A stretch of DNA of 64,000 nt from the NCBI GenBank assembly GCA_041398025.1, contig JAWKVM010000038.1, positions 1 to 64,000 on the forward strand, read 5' to 3'. How positions within the stretch are numbered: the stretch's first letter is position 1; the number at the start of each line of letters is the position of its first letter. Under the pieces are notes generated by a model. It was given only the letters and a program-made list of their open reading frames with translations. It ran no database searches and was not told the origin of the DNA. The position numbers and the translations under genes were made by a program. Positions 42,636-51,452 of the stretch are shown piece by piece. Origin of the DNA: JANQPX01 sp041398025 (GTDB lineage: Bacteria > Pseudomonadota > Alphaproteobacteria > Geminicoccales > Geminicoccaceae).

Positions 42636-43039
42636 CGCCAGGCGAACGTCGCGACACTTCACGACAACGCACGCGCGATTGCGGCCACCTGTCGCAGCCG
42701 GACGATCCGAGCGACCGTCAAACGGCACGTTGCAGCAAAGTGAAGATCAGCAAGGCTCCTCCACCCCTGTTCGGCCGCCGGAAAGAGGCGACTCGTCCCT
42801 GATTTCTGCGCTCAACGCTGGTTCTAACGCTGGTTCTCGTCATGCACCAGGCGAGGCTGCTTATGCTGAAGGCCTCCAGGGTTGGAAGACACAGGTTCAA
42901 CCTGTCCCAGGCTAACGGGCTCCGACAGGCTTGGCTAGAGGGGGCTCGGCAGAGGCGCGTCCCGGTTCGATCACTTTGGGAAAGAGCTGAACGTCAACTC
43001 TCGTTCTGGCCGCAAGGTCGTCTTTCCGAGCGCCGCCGT
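42636..43039. other. Intergenic region
   Basis: 404 bp with no supported gene. A 12-bp unit, AACGCTGGTTCT, is repeated in tandem near 42813-42836. Nothing else stands out. Confidence 0.35.
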
Positions 43040-46000
43040 CTACGCCGGCGCGCCGAGAGGTTGGAGCTCGCGCTCGTCCGCCGCCTTCGGCCGGTGATCG
43101 GCGGCGAACAGCATGTAGACGGCGGGTAGGATCAGGAGGGTGAACAGGGTGCCGATCGACATGCCGGTGACCAGCATGATGCCGATGCTGTTGCGCGCCT
43201 CGGCGCCGGCACCGGTGACGAACACCAGCGGCATGTGGCCAAACACGGTCGCGGCCGTGGTCATCAGCACCGGGCGCAGCCTGACGAGCGAGGCCTCGCG
43301 GATCGCGTCGAGCTTGGCCTTGCCCTCCTCCTGCAGGCGGTTGGCGAACTCGACGATCAGGATGCCGTTCTTGGCGACCAGGCCGATCAGGGTGATCAGG
43401 CCGATCTGGCTGTAGATGTTGACCGTGGTGACGCCGAGGAAGGTGAACGCGAGCGCACCCGAGAGCGCCAGCGGCGCCGAGCCGAGCAGCACCACCAGCG
43501 GGTCGCGGAAGCTGCCGAACTGCGCCGCCAGCACCAGGTAGATCAGCACCAGCGCGAAGCCGAGCGTGCCGAGAAGGGTCGAGCCCTCCTGGCGGATCTG
43601 GCGGGATTCGCCCGCATGGTCGATGCCGTAGCCGGCCGGCAGGATCTCCCTGGCCGCGGCCTCGAGGGTGTCCAGCCCCTCCGCCTTGGTCACGCCCGGG
43701 GTGACGCCGCCATAGAACCTGAAGCTGTCGGTCTGCTGGAAGCGGGCGAGGGTGCGCGGCGCCGTGTCCGTCTCCAGGCTCGCGACCGCGGAGAACGGCA
43801 CCTCCTGGCCGTCGCGCGTGCGGATCTTGTAGTCGAGCAGCTGCGCGGCGGCGGCGCGCGCGTCCCGCCCGACCTGCGGGATCACCTTGTAGGCGCGCCC
43901 GTCCATGGCGAAGCGGTTGACGTAGTTGCCGGCGAGCAGCACGCCGAGCTGGCGCCCGACCTCGGCGAGATCGAGCCCGAGATCGGCCACCCGCTCGCGG
44001 TCGACCCGGACCCGCACCTGCGGCAGGTCGACCTTGAGGTCGGTGTCGGCGAACATGAACTTGCCACTTTGGAACGCGGCGCCGACCAGCGCCTGGGCGT
44101 AGCCCGCCGCCTCCTCCGGCGTGCCCGGCCCCTTGATCACCAGCTCGACGTCGTAGTTGCCCGCACCCGGAAGCGCCGGCGGCAGAGTCGCGAACAGCTG
44201 CAGCTCGTCGATCGCCGTGAGCTTGCCGAACACCTCCGGCTGGATCTCGTGCGCGGTGCGCTCGCGCTCGCGCCAGTTTTTGAGCAGATAGCCGCCGAAG
44301 CCGTTCGACGGGAACACCAGCTCGAACATCGCCTCGACCTCGGGCAGCGTCTGGCCGGTCGCGTAGACCTTGTCCATGTGGCCGGCCGTGTAGTCGAGCG
44401 TCGCATCCGGGGCGGACGTGACCAGGAGAAAGACGATGCCCTCGTCCTCGACCGGCGCCAGCTCTTTCGCCGAGAACAGGTAGAGCGGCGCCGCCAGCAG
44501 GCAGACGAAGGCGCCGAACACCAGGATCTGGGCGCGAAAGGCGAGGATCACGTCGAGCAGGCGCGCATAGCCGTCGCGCAGGCGGTCGAACACCCGGCCG
44601 ACCAGCCGGGTGAACCGGCCCTCGCGGCCCCGCTCCGGCGCCATGTGCGCACTCATGATCGGGGAGAGGGTGATGGCGACCAGGCCCGACATGATCACCG
44701 CGATCGCCAGCGTGAACACGAACTCCTTGAACAGCACCCCGGTCAGGCCCGAGAGAAAGCCGATCGGCGCGTACACCGCGGCAAGGGTGATGGTCATGGC
44801 GACGATCGGCGCGAACAGCTGGCGCGCACTGGCGAGCGCCGCCTCGATCCGGCCCATGCCGTCACGCATGTGGCGCGCCACGTTCTCGACCACGACGATC
44901 GCGTCGTCGACCACCAGGCCGACCGCGAGCACGATCGCCAGCAGCGTCAAAAGGTTGAGCGAGAAGCCGAGCGCCAGCATCAGCGCAGTGGCGCCGATCA
45001 GCGAGATCGGGATCGCGACCAGGGGCACCAGCGCCGTGCGCGCCGAGCCCAGGAACAGGAACACGATCAGCCCGACGATCATGATGGTCTCGGCGAGGGT
45101 GGTCGCGATCTCCTTCAGCGCGTTCTCCATGTAGACCGTGCCGTCATAGGCGAGGTCGATGTCGACACCGGCCGGCAAGGTCGGCGCGATCTCCGCGAGC
45201 ATGGCTCGCAGCGCCTGGGCGACCGTGAGCTCGTTCGCGCCGGGCAGGGGCCAGACCGAGAGGTAGACGGCGTCCCGGCCGTTGTGCCGGACATTGGCGC
45301 TCGCCTCCTCGGCGCCGAGCTCGACCTCGCCGAGGTCGGCGATGCGGATGATGCGGTCGGCGTCCTCGCGCACGATCAGCCGCTCGAACTCCTCGACGCT
45401 CTTGAGATCGGTGTCGGCGAGCAGGTCGACCTGCACGGCGCCGCCCTTGGCCTGGCCGATCGCGGCGAGGAAGTTGTTGCGCGCCAGGGCCTGCTGCACC
45501 TCCTCGGGCGCGATGCCGAACGCCGCCAGGCGCTCCGCCTCGAGCCAGATGCGCATGGCCTGCGGGCGAGCGCCTTCGAGGCCGACGCGCTGCACGTCCG
45601 GCAGGGTCGAGAGGCGCGGCTGAATCTCGCGCGACAGATAGTCGGTGAGCTGCGCCGGCGTCATGCTGTCCGCGGTCACGCTAACGTAGAAGGTGGCATA
45701 GGGCCGATCGGCGCGCTGCACCTCGACCACGGGCGGCTCTGCCTCTTCCGGCAGCTCGCTCCGGATCTGATCCAGCCGGTTGCCGACCTCGGCCAGCGCC
45801 GTGGTGCTCGGCTGGTTGAGCTTCAGGCGCACGGTTACCGTGCTCAGGCCGGCGACGCTGCTCGATTCGACGTAATCCACGCCCGAGATCGAGGACAGGG
45901 CGCGCTCGATCGGCGTGGTGACGAAGCCGCGGATGCCTTCGGCCGAGGCGCCGACGTAGGCCGTGGTGACGACGATCGACGAGCTTTCGATCCGCGGGAA

Positions 46001-46111
46001 CTGCTGGATCGGCAGCTCTGAGATCGCGCGCAGGCCGATCAGCACCAGGGCGAGATTGACCACGACCGCGATCACCGGCTTCCGCACGAAGACGTCCATG
46101 GCACGCATCAC
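43040..46111 (-). CDS. RND-family efflux pump inner-membrane transporter
   Basis: A 1023-residue proton-driven exporter of the AcrB/MexB superfamily. The first membrane helix (FVRKPVIAVVVNLALVLIGLRAISELPIQQFPRIESSSIVVTTAYVGAS) is followed by the porter domain, LAVGLVVDDAIVVVENVARHM with the paired aspartates of TM4 that carry protons, and the C-terminal repeat including GIDHAGESRQIRQEGSTLLGTLGFALVLIYLVLAAQFGSFRDPLVVLLGSAPLAL. It trimerises in the inner membrane and exports hydrophobic compounds through the adaptor encoded just upstream. No outer-membrane channel gene is adjacent. Confidence 0.93.
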   Translation of the reverse strand: MMRAMDVFVRKPVIAVVVNLALVLIGLRAISELPIQQFPRIESSSIVVTTAYVGASAEGIRGFVTTPIERALSSISGVDYVESSSVAGLSTVTVRLKLNQPSTTALAEVGNRLDQIRSELPEEAEPPVVEVQRADRPYATFYVSVTADSMTPAQLTDYLSREIQPRLSTLPDVQRVGLEGARPQAMRIWLEAERLAAFGIAPEEVQQALARNNFLAAIGQAKGGAVQVDLLADTDLKSVEEFERLIVREDADRIIRIADLGEVELGAEEASANVRHNGRDAVYLSVWPLPGANELTVAQALRAMLAEIAPTLPAGVDIDLAYDGTVYMENALKEIATTLAETIMIVGLIVFLFLGSARTALVPLVAIPISLIGATALMLALGFSLNLLTLLAIVLAVGLVVDDAIVVVENVARHMRDGMGRIEAALASARQLFAPIVAMTITLAAVYAPIGFLSGLTGVLFKEFVFTLAIAVIMSGLVAITLSPIMSAHMAPERGREGRFTRLVGRVFDRLRDGYARLLDVILAFRAQILVFGAFVCLLAAPLYLFSAKELAPVEDEGIVFLLVTSAPDATLDYTAGHMDKVYATGQTLPEVEAMFELVFPSNGFGGYLLKNWRERERTAHEIQPEVFGKLTAIDELQLFATLPPALPGAGNYDVELVIKGPGTPEEAAGYAQALVGAAFQSGKFMFADTDLKVDLPQVRVRVDRERVADLGLDLAEVGRQLGVLLAGNYVNRFAMDGRAYKVIPQVGRDARAAAAQLLDYKIRTRDGQEVPFSAVASLETDTAPRTLARFQQTDSFRFYGGVTPGVTKAEGLDTLEAAAREILPAGYGIDHAGESRQIRQEGSTLLGTLGFALVLIYLVLAAQFGSFRDPLVVLLGSAPLALSGALAFTFLGVTTVNIYSQIGLITLIGLVAKNGILIVEFANRLQEEGKAKLDAIREASLVRLRPVLMTTAATVFGHMPLVFVTGAGAEARNSIGIMLVTGMSIGTLFTLLILPAVYMLFAADHRPKAADERELQPLGAPA

Positions 46112-46124
46112 CCTCGACCTCCGT

Positions 46125-47264
46125 TCAGTTCACCAGCGACGCGTCGTCGCGATCGGACGGCGCTGCCTTTAGCGCATGCTTCGCAACCGGATCGTCGGCG
46201 AAGGTCAAGAGGCCGTCGCGCAGCTTGAACGACCCGGCGCCGGCGATCAGCTCGCCCTCGGCAAGGCCGGCCTTGATCACGATGGCGCTGCCCTGCACGG
46301 GCCCCGTCTCGATCGCGCGCTGGCGGGCGCGGAAGCTGCCGTCCTGTTGCCGCGCAAGCGCGAACACATGCGCGCCGTAGGGTGCCCGCCGCACCGCGGT
46401 CAGCGGCGCCAGCAGCACCGGCTGAGGGAGGGCCGTGGCCGCCACCACGTCGACGAAGGCGCCCGGGCGCAGGCTGTCGCCCAAACCCCTGACGACGGCG
46501 CGAAAGCGCACGGCGCGATTGGCGGCATCGACGCTCGCCTCCTCGGCGACGATCTCAGCCTCGGCATGGCCGCCCGGGATTTGCGCGCCCGCGAGCGTCA
46601 CGGTCCTCCCGGGGCGAATCGCGGCCGCCATGTCCTGGGGCAGGGCGAAATCGACGAAGGCGTCCGGGTCGACGCCCTGGAGCATGGCGACGCTGGCGCC
46701 CGCATCGAGATAGACGCCCGGCTGCAGATCGGTCAGGCCGACCCGTGCGCGAAAGGGCGCGCGCAGGGTCATCTTGGCGATGCCGGCCCGGAGCTCGGCC
46801 GCGCGCGCCTCGGCGGCCGCCAGCTCCTCGCGCGCCCGGTCGAGCTCCAGGGCGGAGACGGTCTCGTTGGAGCGCAATTGCCTGCGCCGCTCGAACACTG
46901 CCGCCGCAAGACGCGCCTCGGCCTCGGCCGCCTCGAGCGCCGCCTCTTCCTGGCTGGCGTCCAGCCGGATCAGCAGCTCGCCCTTCTCGACCACGTCGCC
47001 CGAGGCGAAGCCGACCTCGACCACCGTGCCGGCAAGCTCGCTCCGGATCTCGACCTGACGCAACGCCACCACGGTGCCGACCGCCCGGGTCGTCGCCGAC
47101 CAGGCGCCGCGCGTCACACGCACCGCCTCGACCGACTCCCGCGGCTCGGGCGCGGCCGCAGCTGCGGCCATCGCCGTCTGGATCTCACTGTACTTGTAGA
47201 AACCAAGCCCGCCGGCCGCGCCGAGGCAGGCCAACAGCAGGACGATCCACGCCAGAACGCGCAT
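46125..47264 (-). CDS. RND efflux periplasmic adaptor (membrane-fusion protein)
   Basis: A 379-residue adaptor with one N-terminal membrane anchor (LAWIVLLLACLGAAGGLGFYKY), lipoyl halves (RQVEIRSELAGTVVEVGFASGDVVEKGELLIRLD and TLRAPFRARVGLTDLQPGVYLDAGA), a coiled-coil hairpin between them and a C-terminal membrane-proximal domain ending AEGELIAGAGSFKLRDGL. AGGAGG lies before the ATG at 47264. It ends 13 bp before the RND transporter gene and forms one operon with it. Confidence 0.9.
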   Translation of the reverse strand: MRVLAWIVLLLACLGAAGGLGFYKYSEIQTAMAAAAAAPEPRESVEAVRVTRGAWSATTRAVGTVVALRQVEIRSELAGTVVEVGFASGDVVEKGELLIRLDASQEEAALEAAEAEARLAAAVFERRRQLRSNETVSALELDRAREELAAAEARAAELRAGIAKMTLRAPFRARVGLTDLQPGVYLDAGASVAMLQGVDPDAFVDFALPQDMAAAIRPGRTVTLAGAQIPGGHAEAEIVAEEASVDAANRAVRFRAVVRGLGDSLRPGAFVDVVAATALPQPVLLAPLTAVRRAPYGAHVFALARQQDGSFRARQRAIETGPVQGSAIVIKAGLAEGELIAGAGSFKLRDGLLTFADDPVAKHALKAAPSDRDDASLVN

Positions 47265-47455
47265 CGCCAACCTCCTTTTTTGGATAGAGAGCCCATCCGG
47301 CGGAGAACCCCGCCCGCTCCAGGAGACCATCGTCGCCCCGGCTCTCACCAGCACCATGCTCTATCGCCGATCTCACTGTTCGGCGTCTGTAGCCGTCGTC
47401 ACAATCTCCGCATCTCTTCGATGTCGATCACGCCCGCGCCGTCGGTCATTTGACA

Positions 47456-48155
47456 CTAAGATGCCGGGTATTCGTCGTGGCGGCGTATCCAGTCCATGGT
47501 GGTGGTTTCGTTGCGCCCCTTGGGGGTGATGTCGAGATACATGTAGGCGGTCATCACCTCTTCATTGCCGCGGGCGTAGCTCGAGTAAGTATGGTAGATC
47601 GTGCCGTCCTCGTCCCTGCAAAAAACGCTCAGCCCCGGCAGTTCGTCGTAGCCCTCTTCCAGTCGGAAGTTGTAGAGCACCTTGCCCTTTGCCAGTTCCT
47701 CTGGCGTGAACGAGACATGGTAGTCATAGTTGAAATCGCTGCCGAAGGACGAAACCCATCTGGCCTTCCAGCCCATGCGCTGCCGGTAGCGCTCGATTGT
47801 CTCAAGCGGTGCCCGGGAGACGCGGACATAGGAAACATCGTGGTTTTCGAGATGCACCAAAGCCGGCTCGACATGATCAGCGTCGAACGAACAGCTCTTG
47901 CAACCGGCCTCCCAGTCGGGATGAAACATGAAGTGGTGAATAATGAGCTGGCTGCGGCCGTCGAAGAGGTCTGAAAGACCTCCTCCTGCCGCCCGGCGTG
48001 TCAAAGAGGTAGGTTTTCTCGACCTTGACCCAGGGCAGCGATCGGCGCTCTTCCGCGAGCCGGTCGCGCATGCGCGTCATTTCCTTCTCATGTTCGAGAT
48101 GGCGCTTGCGCGCGTCGAGCCATTCTTCGCGCGATGCAACTGGATGGTCAGTCAT
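47456..48155 (-). pseudogene. DUF899 family gene with a frame break
   Basis: The first part (TDHPVASREEWLDARKRHLEHEKEMTRMRDRLAEERRSLPWVKVEKTYLFDTPGG, from 48155) and the rest (LSDLFDGRSQLIIHHFMFHPDWEAGCKSCSFDADHVEPA ... YLDITPKGRNETTTMDWIRRHDEYPAS) are in different frames, joined near 47985. All family blocks, including the C-x-x-C, are otherwise present. It begins 8 bp inside the upstream DUF1127 gene. It is closest to the copy at 14423-15114, which shows the same type of single break. Confidence 0.78.
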
Positions 48156-48528
48156 GATGGTCAACTCCATTCGCGTGGTCCACATGGAAGGGCACGCAGC
48201 TCTCGATGTCCTCGCGCGTCAGCCCGATGTCCTTCAGCATCGCGTCGCTCATCGACCTGAGCTCGCGCATGTCGCCTCGGATGCGCCATTCGTTGGCGAC
48301 GAAGGCCGCCACTGCCGACCAGAGCCGGGCCGCATAGTCCGCCGGGCCCATGATCGACCTCGGCGGCGAACCGACGGGCGGGTCTGCATGCGGCTCATCG
48401 GTGCTGCCGAAAGGTTCGCGGCATTGAGCCGAAGCGGCGCTCGCTGTCGAGCGGCCGCCAAACACGCTCATATCGCACGCCATCCGGTCGTCGATCGGCT
48501 CCGTTTCCTTGAGCTCTTCATAAGTCAT
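48148..48528 (-). CDS. DUF1127 protein with long N-terminal extension
   Basis: A 126-residue protein. The last ~30 residues before a short tail (MRELRSMSDAMLKDIGLTRED) are a DUF1127 domain, a small basic helix pair known in RNA-binding regulators and phosphate-stress proteins of alphaproteobacteria. The N-terminus (MTYEELKETEPIDDRMACD) and the middle segment are shared with the paralogue at 55398-55751. Most DUF1127 proteins are only 45-70 residues, so the extension is unusual. The start at 48528 is preceded by GGAG. Confidence 0.75.
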   Translation of the reverse strand: MTYEELKETEPIDDRMACDMSVFGGRSTASAASAQCREPFGSTDEPHADPPVGSPPRSIMGPADYAARLWSAVAAFVANEWRIRGDMRELRSMSDAMLKDIGLTREDIESCVPFHVDHANGVDHHD

Positions 48529-48599
48529 GATCACAGGCTCCTTCGTCCCATGCCGAATGGAACTTCGTTCGGATGACAAATGATCGAGAATCGAAGGGC

Positions 48600-48924
48600 C
48601 GACTTCGCCATTTCGACGGCCGCGTTGGCCTAGGCGCGCTCGGCGTGCTCACACTCGTCATGGAGGCGCAGCCGTCGCAGATGTGGTCGTCGTCCGGCGC
48701 CAGCATGAAGTGGTAGACGGCGAGCTGGCCACGGCCGACGAACAGATCCTCCAGCGTCACCGGCCCTGCGGTCGAGGTGAACCGGTAGGCTTCTCGACCA
48801 GCCGCCAGGGCAGCCGTCGACGCTCCGCGCACAGCGCATCGAGCTGGTGAGTGAGCTCCCGCTCCTTGGCAAGCAGCGCCTTGTGTGCGGCGAGCCATTC
48901 GTCCGATGAAACGACGTGGGTCAT
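48600..48924 (-). pseudogene. DUF899 N-terminal fragment
   Basis: Starts normally at 48924 (THVVSSDEWLAAHKALLAKERELTHQLDALCAERRRLPWRLVEKP), changes frame near 48790, continues AYRFTSTAGPVTLEDLFVGRGQLAVYHFMLAPDDDHICDGCA, and is lost near 48650, before the conserved second half. It ends shortly before the DUF1127 start. Despite being broken it retains a perfect upstream promoter motif. Confidence 0.75.
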
Positions 48925-48965
48925 GGTGCGAAATCCTCGACTCGGGTCTGGGTGAGTTTCCCAAA

Positions 48966-48993
48966 GGACGAACGAGGACGGCGCGATCCGACA
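48966..48993 (-). promoter_or_regulatory. ECF-type promoter motif, site 5
   Basis: On the minus strand: TGTCGGA (48993-48987), 16 bp ending in TT, CGTCC (48970-48966), 41 bp before the DUF899 fragment's ATG. Transcription from here could still reach the DUF1127 gene and the following DUF899 gene. Confidence 0.7.
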
Positions 48994-49027
48994 GGCTGAC
49001 GTTTTCTTTTTTGATCTGGAGCGGTCG

Positions 49028-49393
49028 TCAGGCCTTGATGGCGCCCGGCTTGTAGAGCTTGAGCGGGCGGATCTCGAAGCCGCCGGTCTCGTCTCGTCCA
49101 AGCCGCCGCGCGATCTCGACCGCGTCCGCCTGCGACGCGCAGTCGACGACGTAGAGGCCGAGAAGCTGCTCCTTGGTCTCGGCGAACGGGCCGTCGATCA
49201 CCATGGGCTCCGTTCCTGAGCGCACTGAGGTCGCCGAAGGGGTCGACATCAGCCGCATCGAAGGTCCGAGCCGGCCGGCCGCCTCGAGCTCGTCGGTGAC
49301 CAGCGCCCGCTTGGCGAGCACCGCCTCGTCCTCCTCCCGGGTCCAGGCGTCGACCTTGGCTTCGTCGTGATAGCAGAGGATCGCGTACAGCAT
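49028..49393 (-). CDS. DGPF/YCII-domain protein
   Basis: A 121-residue YCII protein: MLYAILCYHDEAKVDAWTREEDEAVLAKRALVTDELEAAGRLGPSMRL, MVIDGPFAETKEQLLGLYVVDCASQADAVEIARRL and EIRPLKLYKPG. The DGPF motif is intact. It is a close paralogue of the protein at 50733-51101 and lies 89 bp beyond the ECF42 sigma gene in the same direction. DGPF proteins are the usual partners of ECF42 sigma factors; how they communicate is not settled. Confidence 0.9.
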   Translation of the reverse strand: MLYAILCYHDEAKVDAWTREEDEAVLAKRALVTDELEAAGRLGPSMRLMSTPSATSVRSGTEPMVIDGPFAETKEQLLGLYVVDCASQADAVEIARRLGRDETGGFEIRPLKLYKPGAIKA

Positions 49394-49482
49394 GGGCCCC
49401 TCCGGCTGGATGATGCATGGCATGCCGAACTGGCATAAAGCAAACGGATCAGCAGCCGCTTTCATCCTCGACACTCGCGCCG

Positions 49483-50736
49483 TCAGGTCGGCCGGCCGTT
49501 CTTCATCAGCCGGTCGAGATGCTGCCGGATATGCGCGGCCTCGGCCGGCGTGTGGGCAAGGGCGATCGCCCGGTCGAAGGCCTGCCGGGCTTCGTCGGTG
49601 CGGCCGAGCTGAGAGAGCAGAGCGCCCCTGACGCCGAAGAAATGAAAATAGCCGGCAAGCGGCTCGGCGAGCGGCTCGATCAGGGCCAGCGCTGCTTCCG
49701 GGCCGTCGACCTTGGCGACCGCGACCGCGCGGTTGAGGGTGATCACCGGCGACGGCTGCAGCCGTTCGAGCGCGGCGTAGAGCTGCCCGATTTCGGCCCA
49801 GTCCGTGTCTTCCGGCCGGGCGGCGCGGGCGTGCAGTGCGGCGGTGGCCGCCTGGAGCTGATAGGGACCGCGCCGCCGGTGGCGTACCGCCTTGTCGATC
49901 AGCACCAGGCCCTCGGCGATCATCGCCCGGTCCCAGAGCGCGCGGTCCTGATCCTCCAGGAGAACGATCGTACCGTCCGCATCGAGCCTGGCCAGCGCGC
50001 GAGAATGCTGCAGAAGGAGCAGCGCCAGGAGGCCCATGATCTCGGGATCCGCGGGGAACAGCCGGAGCAGCAGCCGGGCGAGGCGGATCGCCTCCTCGCA
50101 AAGCGGCAGGCGGATATGGGCGTCGCCGCCGCTCGCCGCGTAACCCTCGTTGAACAGCAGGTAGACCATAGCGGCCACCGCCGCGAGGCGCTGGTCGCGC
50201 TCGTCTTGGCTCGGCGTCCCGAAGGGCAGATCCCCTTCGGCGATCCGGCGCTTCGCCCGGGTGATGCGCTGCTCCATCGCCCGCTCGCCCACCAGGAAGG
50301 CGCGCGCAATCTCCCTGACCGTCAGGCCCGAAACGATGCGCAGCGCGAGAGCGATCTGCTGGGTCGCCGGCAGATCCGGATGGCAGCAGATGAACAGAAG
50401 GCGGAGCACGTCGTCCTGGTAATGGGCGCCGTCGAGGCCTTCGACCAGCGCCGCCTCGGGGTCCTCCGAATCCTCGAACTCCGCGTCATCTGTGAACCGT
50501 TCGGTCTTGCTCTGCCGGCGGACCTGATCGAGGGCGGCGTTGCGGCCCACCATGACGAGCCAGGCGGCGGGATCGCGCGGCGGCCCCTTGACCGGCCAGA
50601 GCCTCAGCGCGCGCAGGCAGGCCTCCTGAAACGCCTCCTCCGCCGTGTCGAGATCGCGAAAATAGCGGAGCAGCGCGCCGAGCGCCCGCGGGCGCGCCCC
50701 GGTCAGCGCAGCGCCGATCCAGCCGATCTCGGTCAC
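49483..50736 (-). CDS. ECF42-type RNA polymerase sigma factor with C-terminal TPR-like extension
   Basis: A 418-residue ECF sigma factor starting at a GTG that overlaps the upstream DGPF stop (GTGA). Region 2 is LGALLRYFRDLDTAEEAFQEACLRALRLWPVKGPPRDPAAWLVMVGRNAALDQVRR, and region 4 is LRIVSGLTVREIARAFLVGERAMEQRITRAKRRI. A long ~200-residue C-terminal domain follows (YLLFNEGYAASGGD, LFPADPEIMGLLALLLLQHSRALARLD, RGPYQLQAATAALHA, TDWAEIGQLYAALERLQPSPVITLNRAVAVAKVDGP). Group ECF42 is defined by this extension and by linked DGPF genes; no anti-sigma factor is expected. It is the best candidate to read the promoter motif repeated through the window. Confidence 0.92.
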   Translation of the reverse strand: MTEIGWIGAALTGARPRALGALLRYFRDLDTAEEAFQEACLRALRLWPVKGPPRDPAAWLVMVGRNAALDQVRRQSKTERFTDDAEFEDSEDPEAALVEGLDGAHYQDDVLRLLFICCHPDLPATQQIALALRIVSGLTVREIARAFLVGERAMEQRITRAKRRIAEGDLPFGTPSQDERDQRLAAVAAMVYLLFNEGYAASGGDAHIRLPLCEEAIRLARLLLRLFPADPEIMGLLALLLLQHSRALARLDADGTIVLLEDQDRALWDRAMIAEGLVLIDKAVRHRRRGPYQLQAATAALHARAARPEDTDWAEIGQLYAALERLQPSPVITLNRAVAVAKVDGPEAALALIEPLAEPLAGYFHFFGVRGALLSQLGRTDEARQAFDRAIALAHTPAEAAHIRQHLDRLMKNGRPT

Positions 50737-51101
50737 TTGAGGCCGATCCCCGGATGGTAGAGCTGGACAGGGCGGATCTCGAGGGCGCGCGCGTTGCAGG
50801 CCCTGCCGATCTGCCCTGCCGCCTCGGTCGCCTCCTCGAGCGACGCGCAGTCGACGATGTAGAAACCGAGAAGCTGCTCCTTGGTCTCGGCGAACGGACC
50901 GTCGAGGAGCACCGTCTCGCCCCCCTGCCGGAGCGTGGTCGCCGCGGTGGTCGGCATCAGGCGCGCCACCGGACCGAGCTTGCCGTCGGCGGCCAGCTTC
51001 TCCTGCACCCCCTCGTGATTGGCGATCAGCCGGTCGAACTCCGCCTTGGGCAGCGCGCCGATGGCCTCCTCGTCGTCGTAGATCAGAACCGCGTAGAGCA
51101 T
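50733..51101 (-). CDS. DGPF/YCII-domain protein
   Basis: A 122-residue YCII protein: MLYAVLIYDDEEAIGALPKAEFDRLIANHEGVQEKLAADGKLGPVARL, VLLDGPFAETKEQLLGFYIVDCASLEEATEAAGQI and EIRPVQLYHPGIGLK. It is first in the operon, coupled to the ECF42 gene by overlapping TGA/GTG. The ATG at 51101 lies 28 bp after the -10 of a variant of the shared promoter motif, suggesting autoregulation by the sigma factor. Confidence 0.92.
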   Translation of the reverse strand: MLYAVLIYDDEEAIGALPKAEFDRLIANHEGVQEKLAADGKLGPVARLMPTTAATTLRQGGETVLLDGPFAETKEQLLGFYIVDCASLEEATEAAGQIGRACNARALEIRPVQLYHPGIGLK

Positions 51102-51452
51102 CGTTTTTTTCCCTAGCTGCCATCTCGTAGGACGAATCAAATCGTCTGAATCCGACTCTGACAGCGCAGACGCGAAGGATCGAGCGCCTCTTCGGCGTCG
51201 TGCCAACGGTCGATGTGTTCAGACGCCGGGGCGACAAGGGGCGGCTTGTTTCTGTGGCACCATGACGCCGGTCGAGGCCCCATCGATCGATAGGGCATGA
51301 CGGCGTGTCCAGTCGCCGGCGGGAGGATATAGCGCTTGCAGCTCACGGCGAGGATAACGCACCCTTCATCCATACTCATGTCGAGGCGATCGAGCCCGAG
51401 ACCTATGTCACATCCGTTGCAAAAGACGACCGGTGGTGACGTCGCATCGCCG
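51102..51452. other. Intergenic region between divergent genes
   Basis: Holds the promoter motif at 51130-51157 for the leftward sigma operon. No other gene is recognised; the right part may include the promoter of the acetyltransferase. Confidence 0.4.
51130..51157 (-). promoter_or_regulatory. ECF-type promoter motif, site 6 (sigma operon)
   Basis: On the minus strand: AGTCGGA (51157-51151), 16 bp ending in TT, CGTCC (51134-51130). It differs from the other sites only in the first base and sits 28 bp before the DGPF-ECF42 operon. A slightly weaker site for the sigma's own gene would moderate positive feedback. Confidence 0.65.

Noticed and set aside
43235..46021. A 928-codon open frame opposite the RND transporter
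   Set aside because: The highly charged composition (R, H, E, D, Q) is typical of antisense of a membrane protein gene; the RND protein on the other strand is complete.
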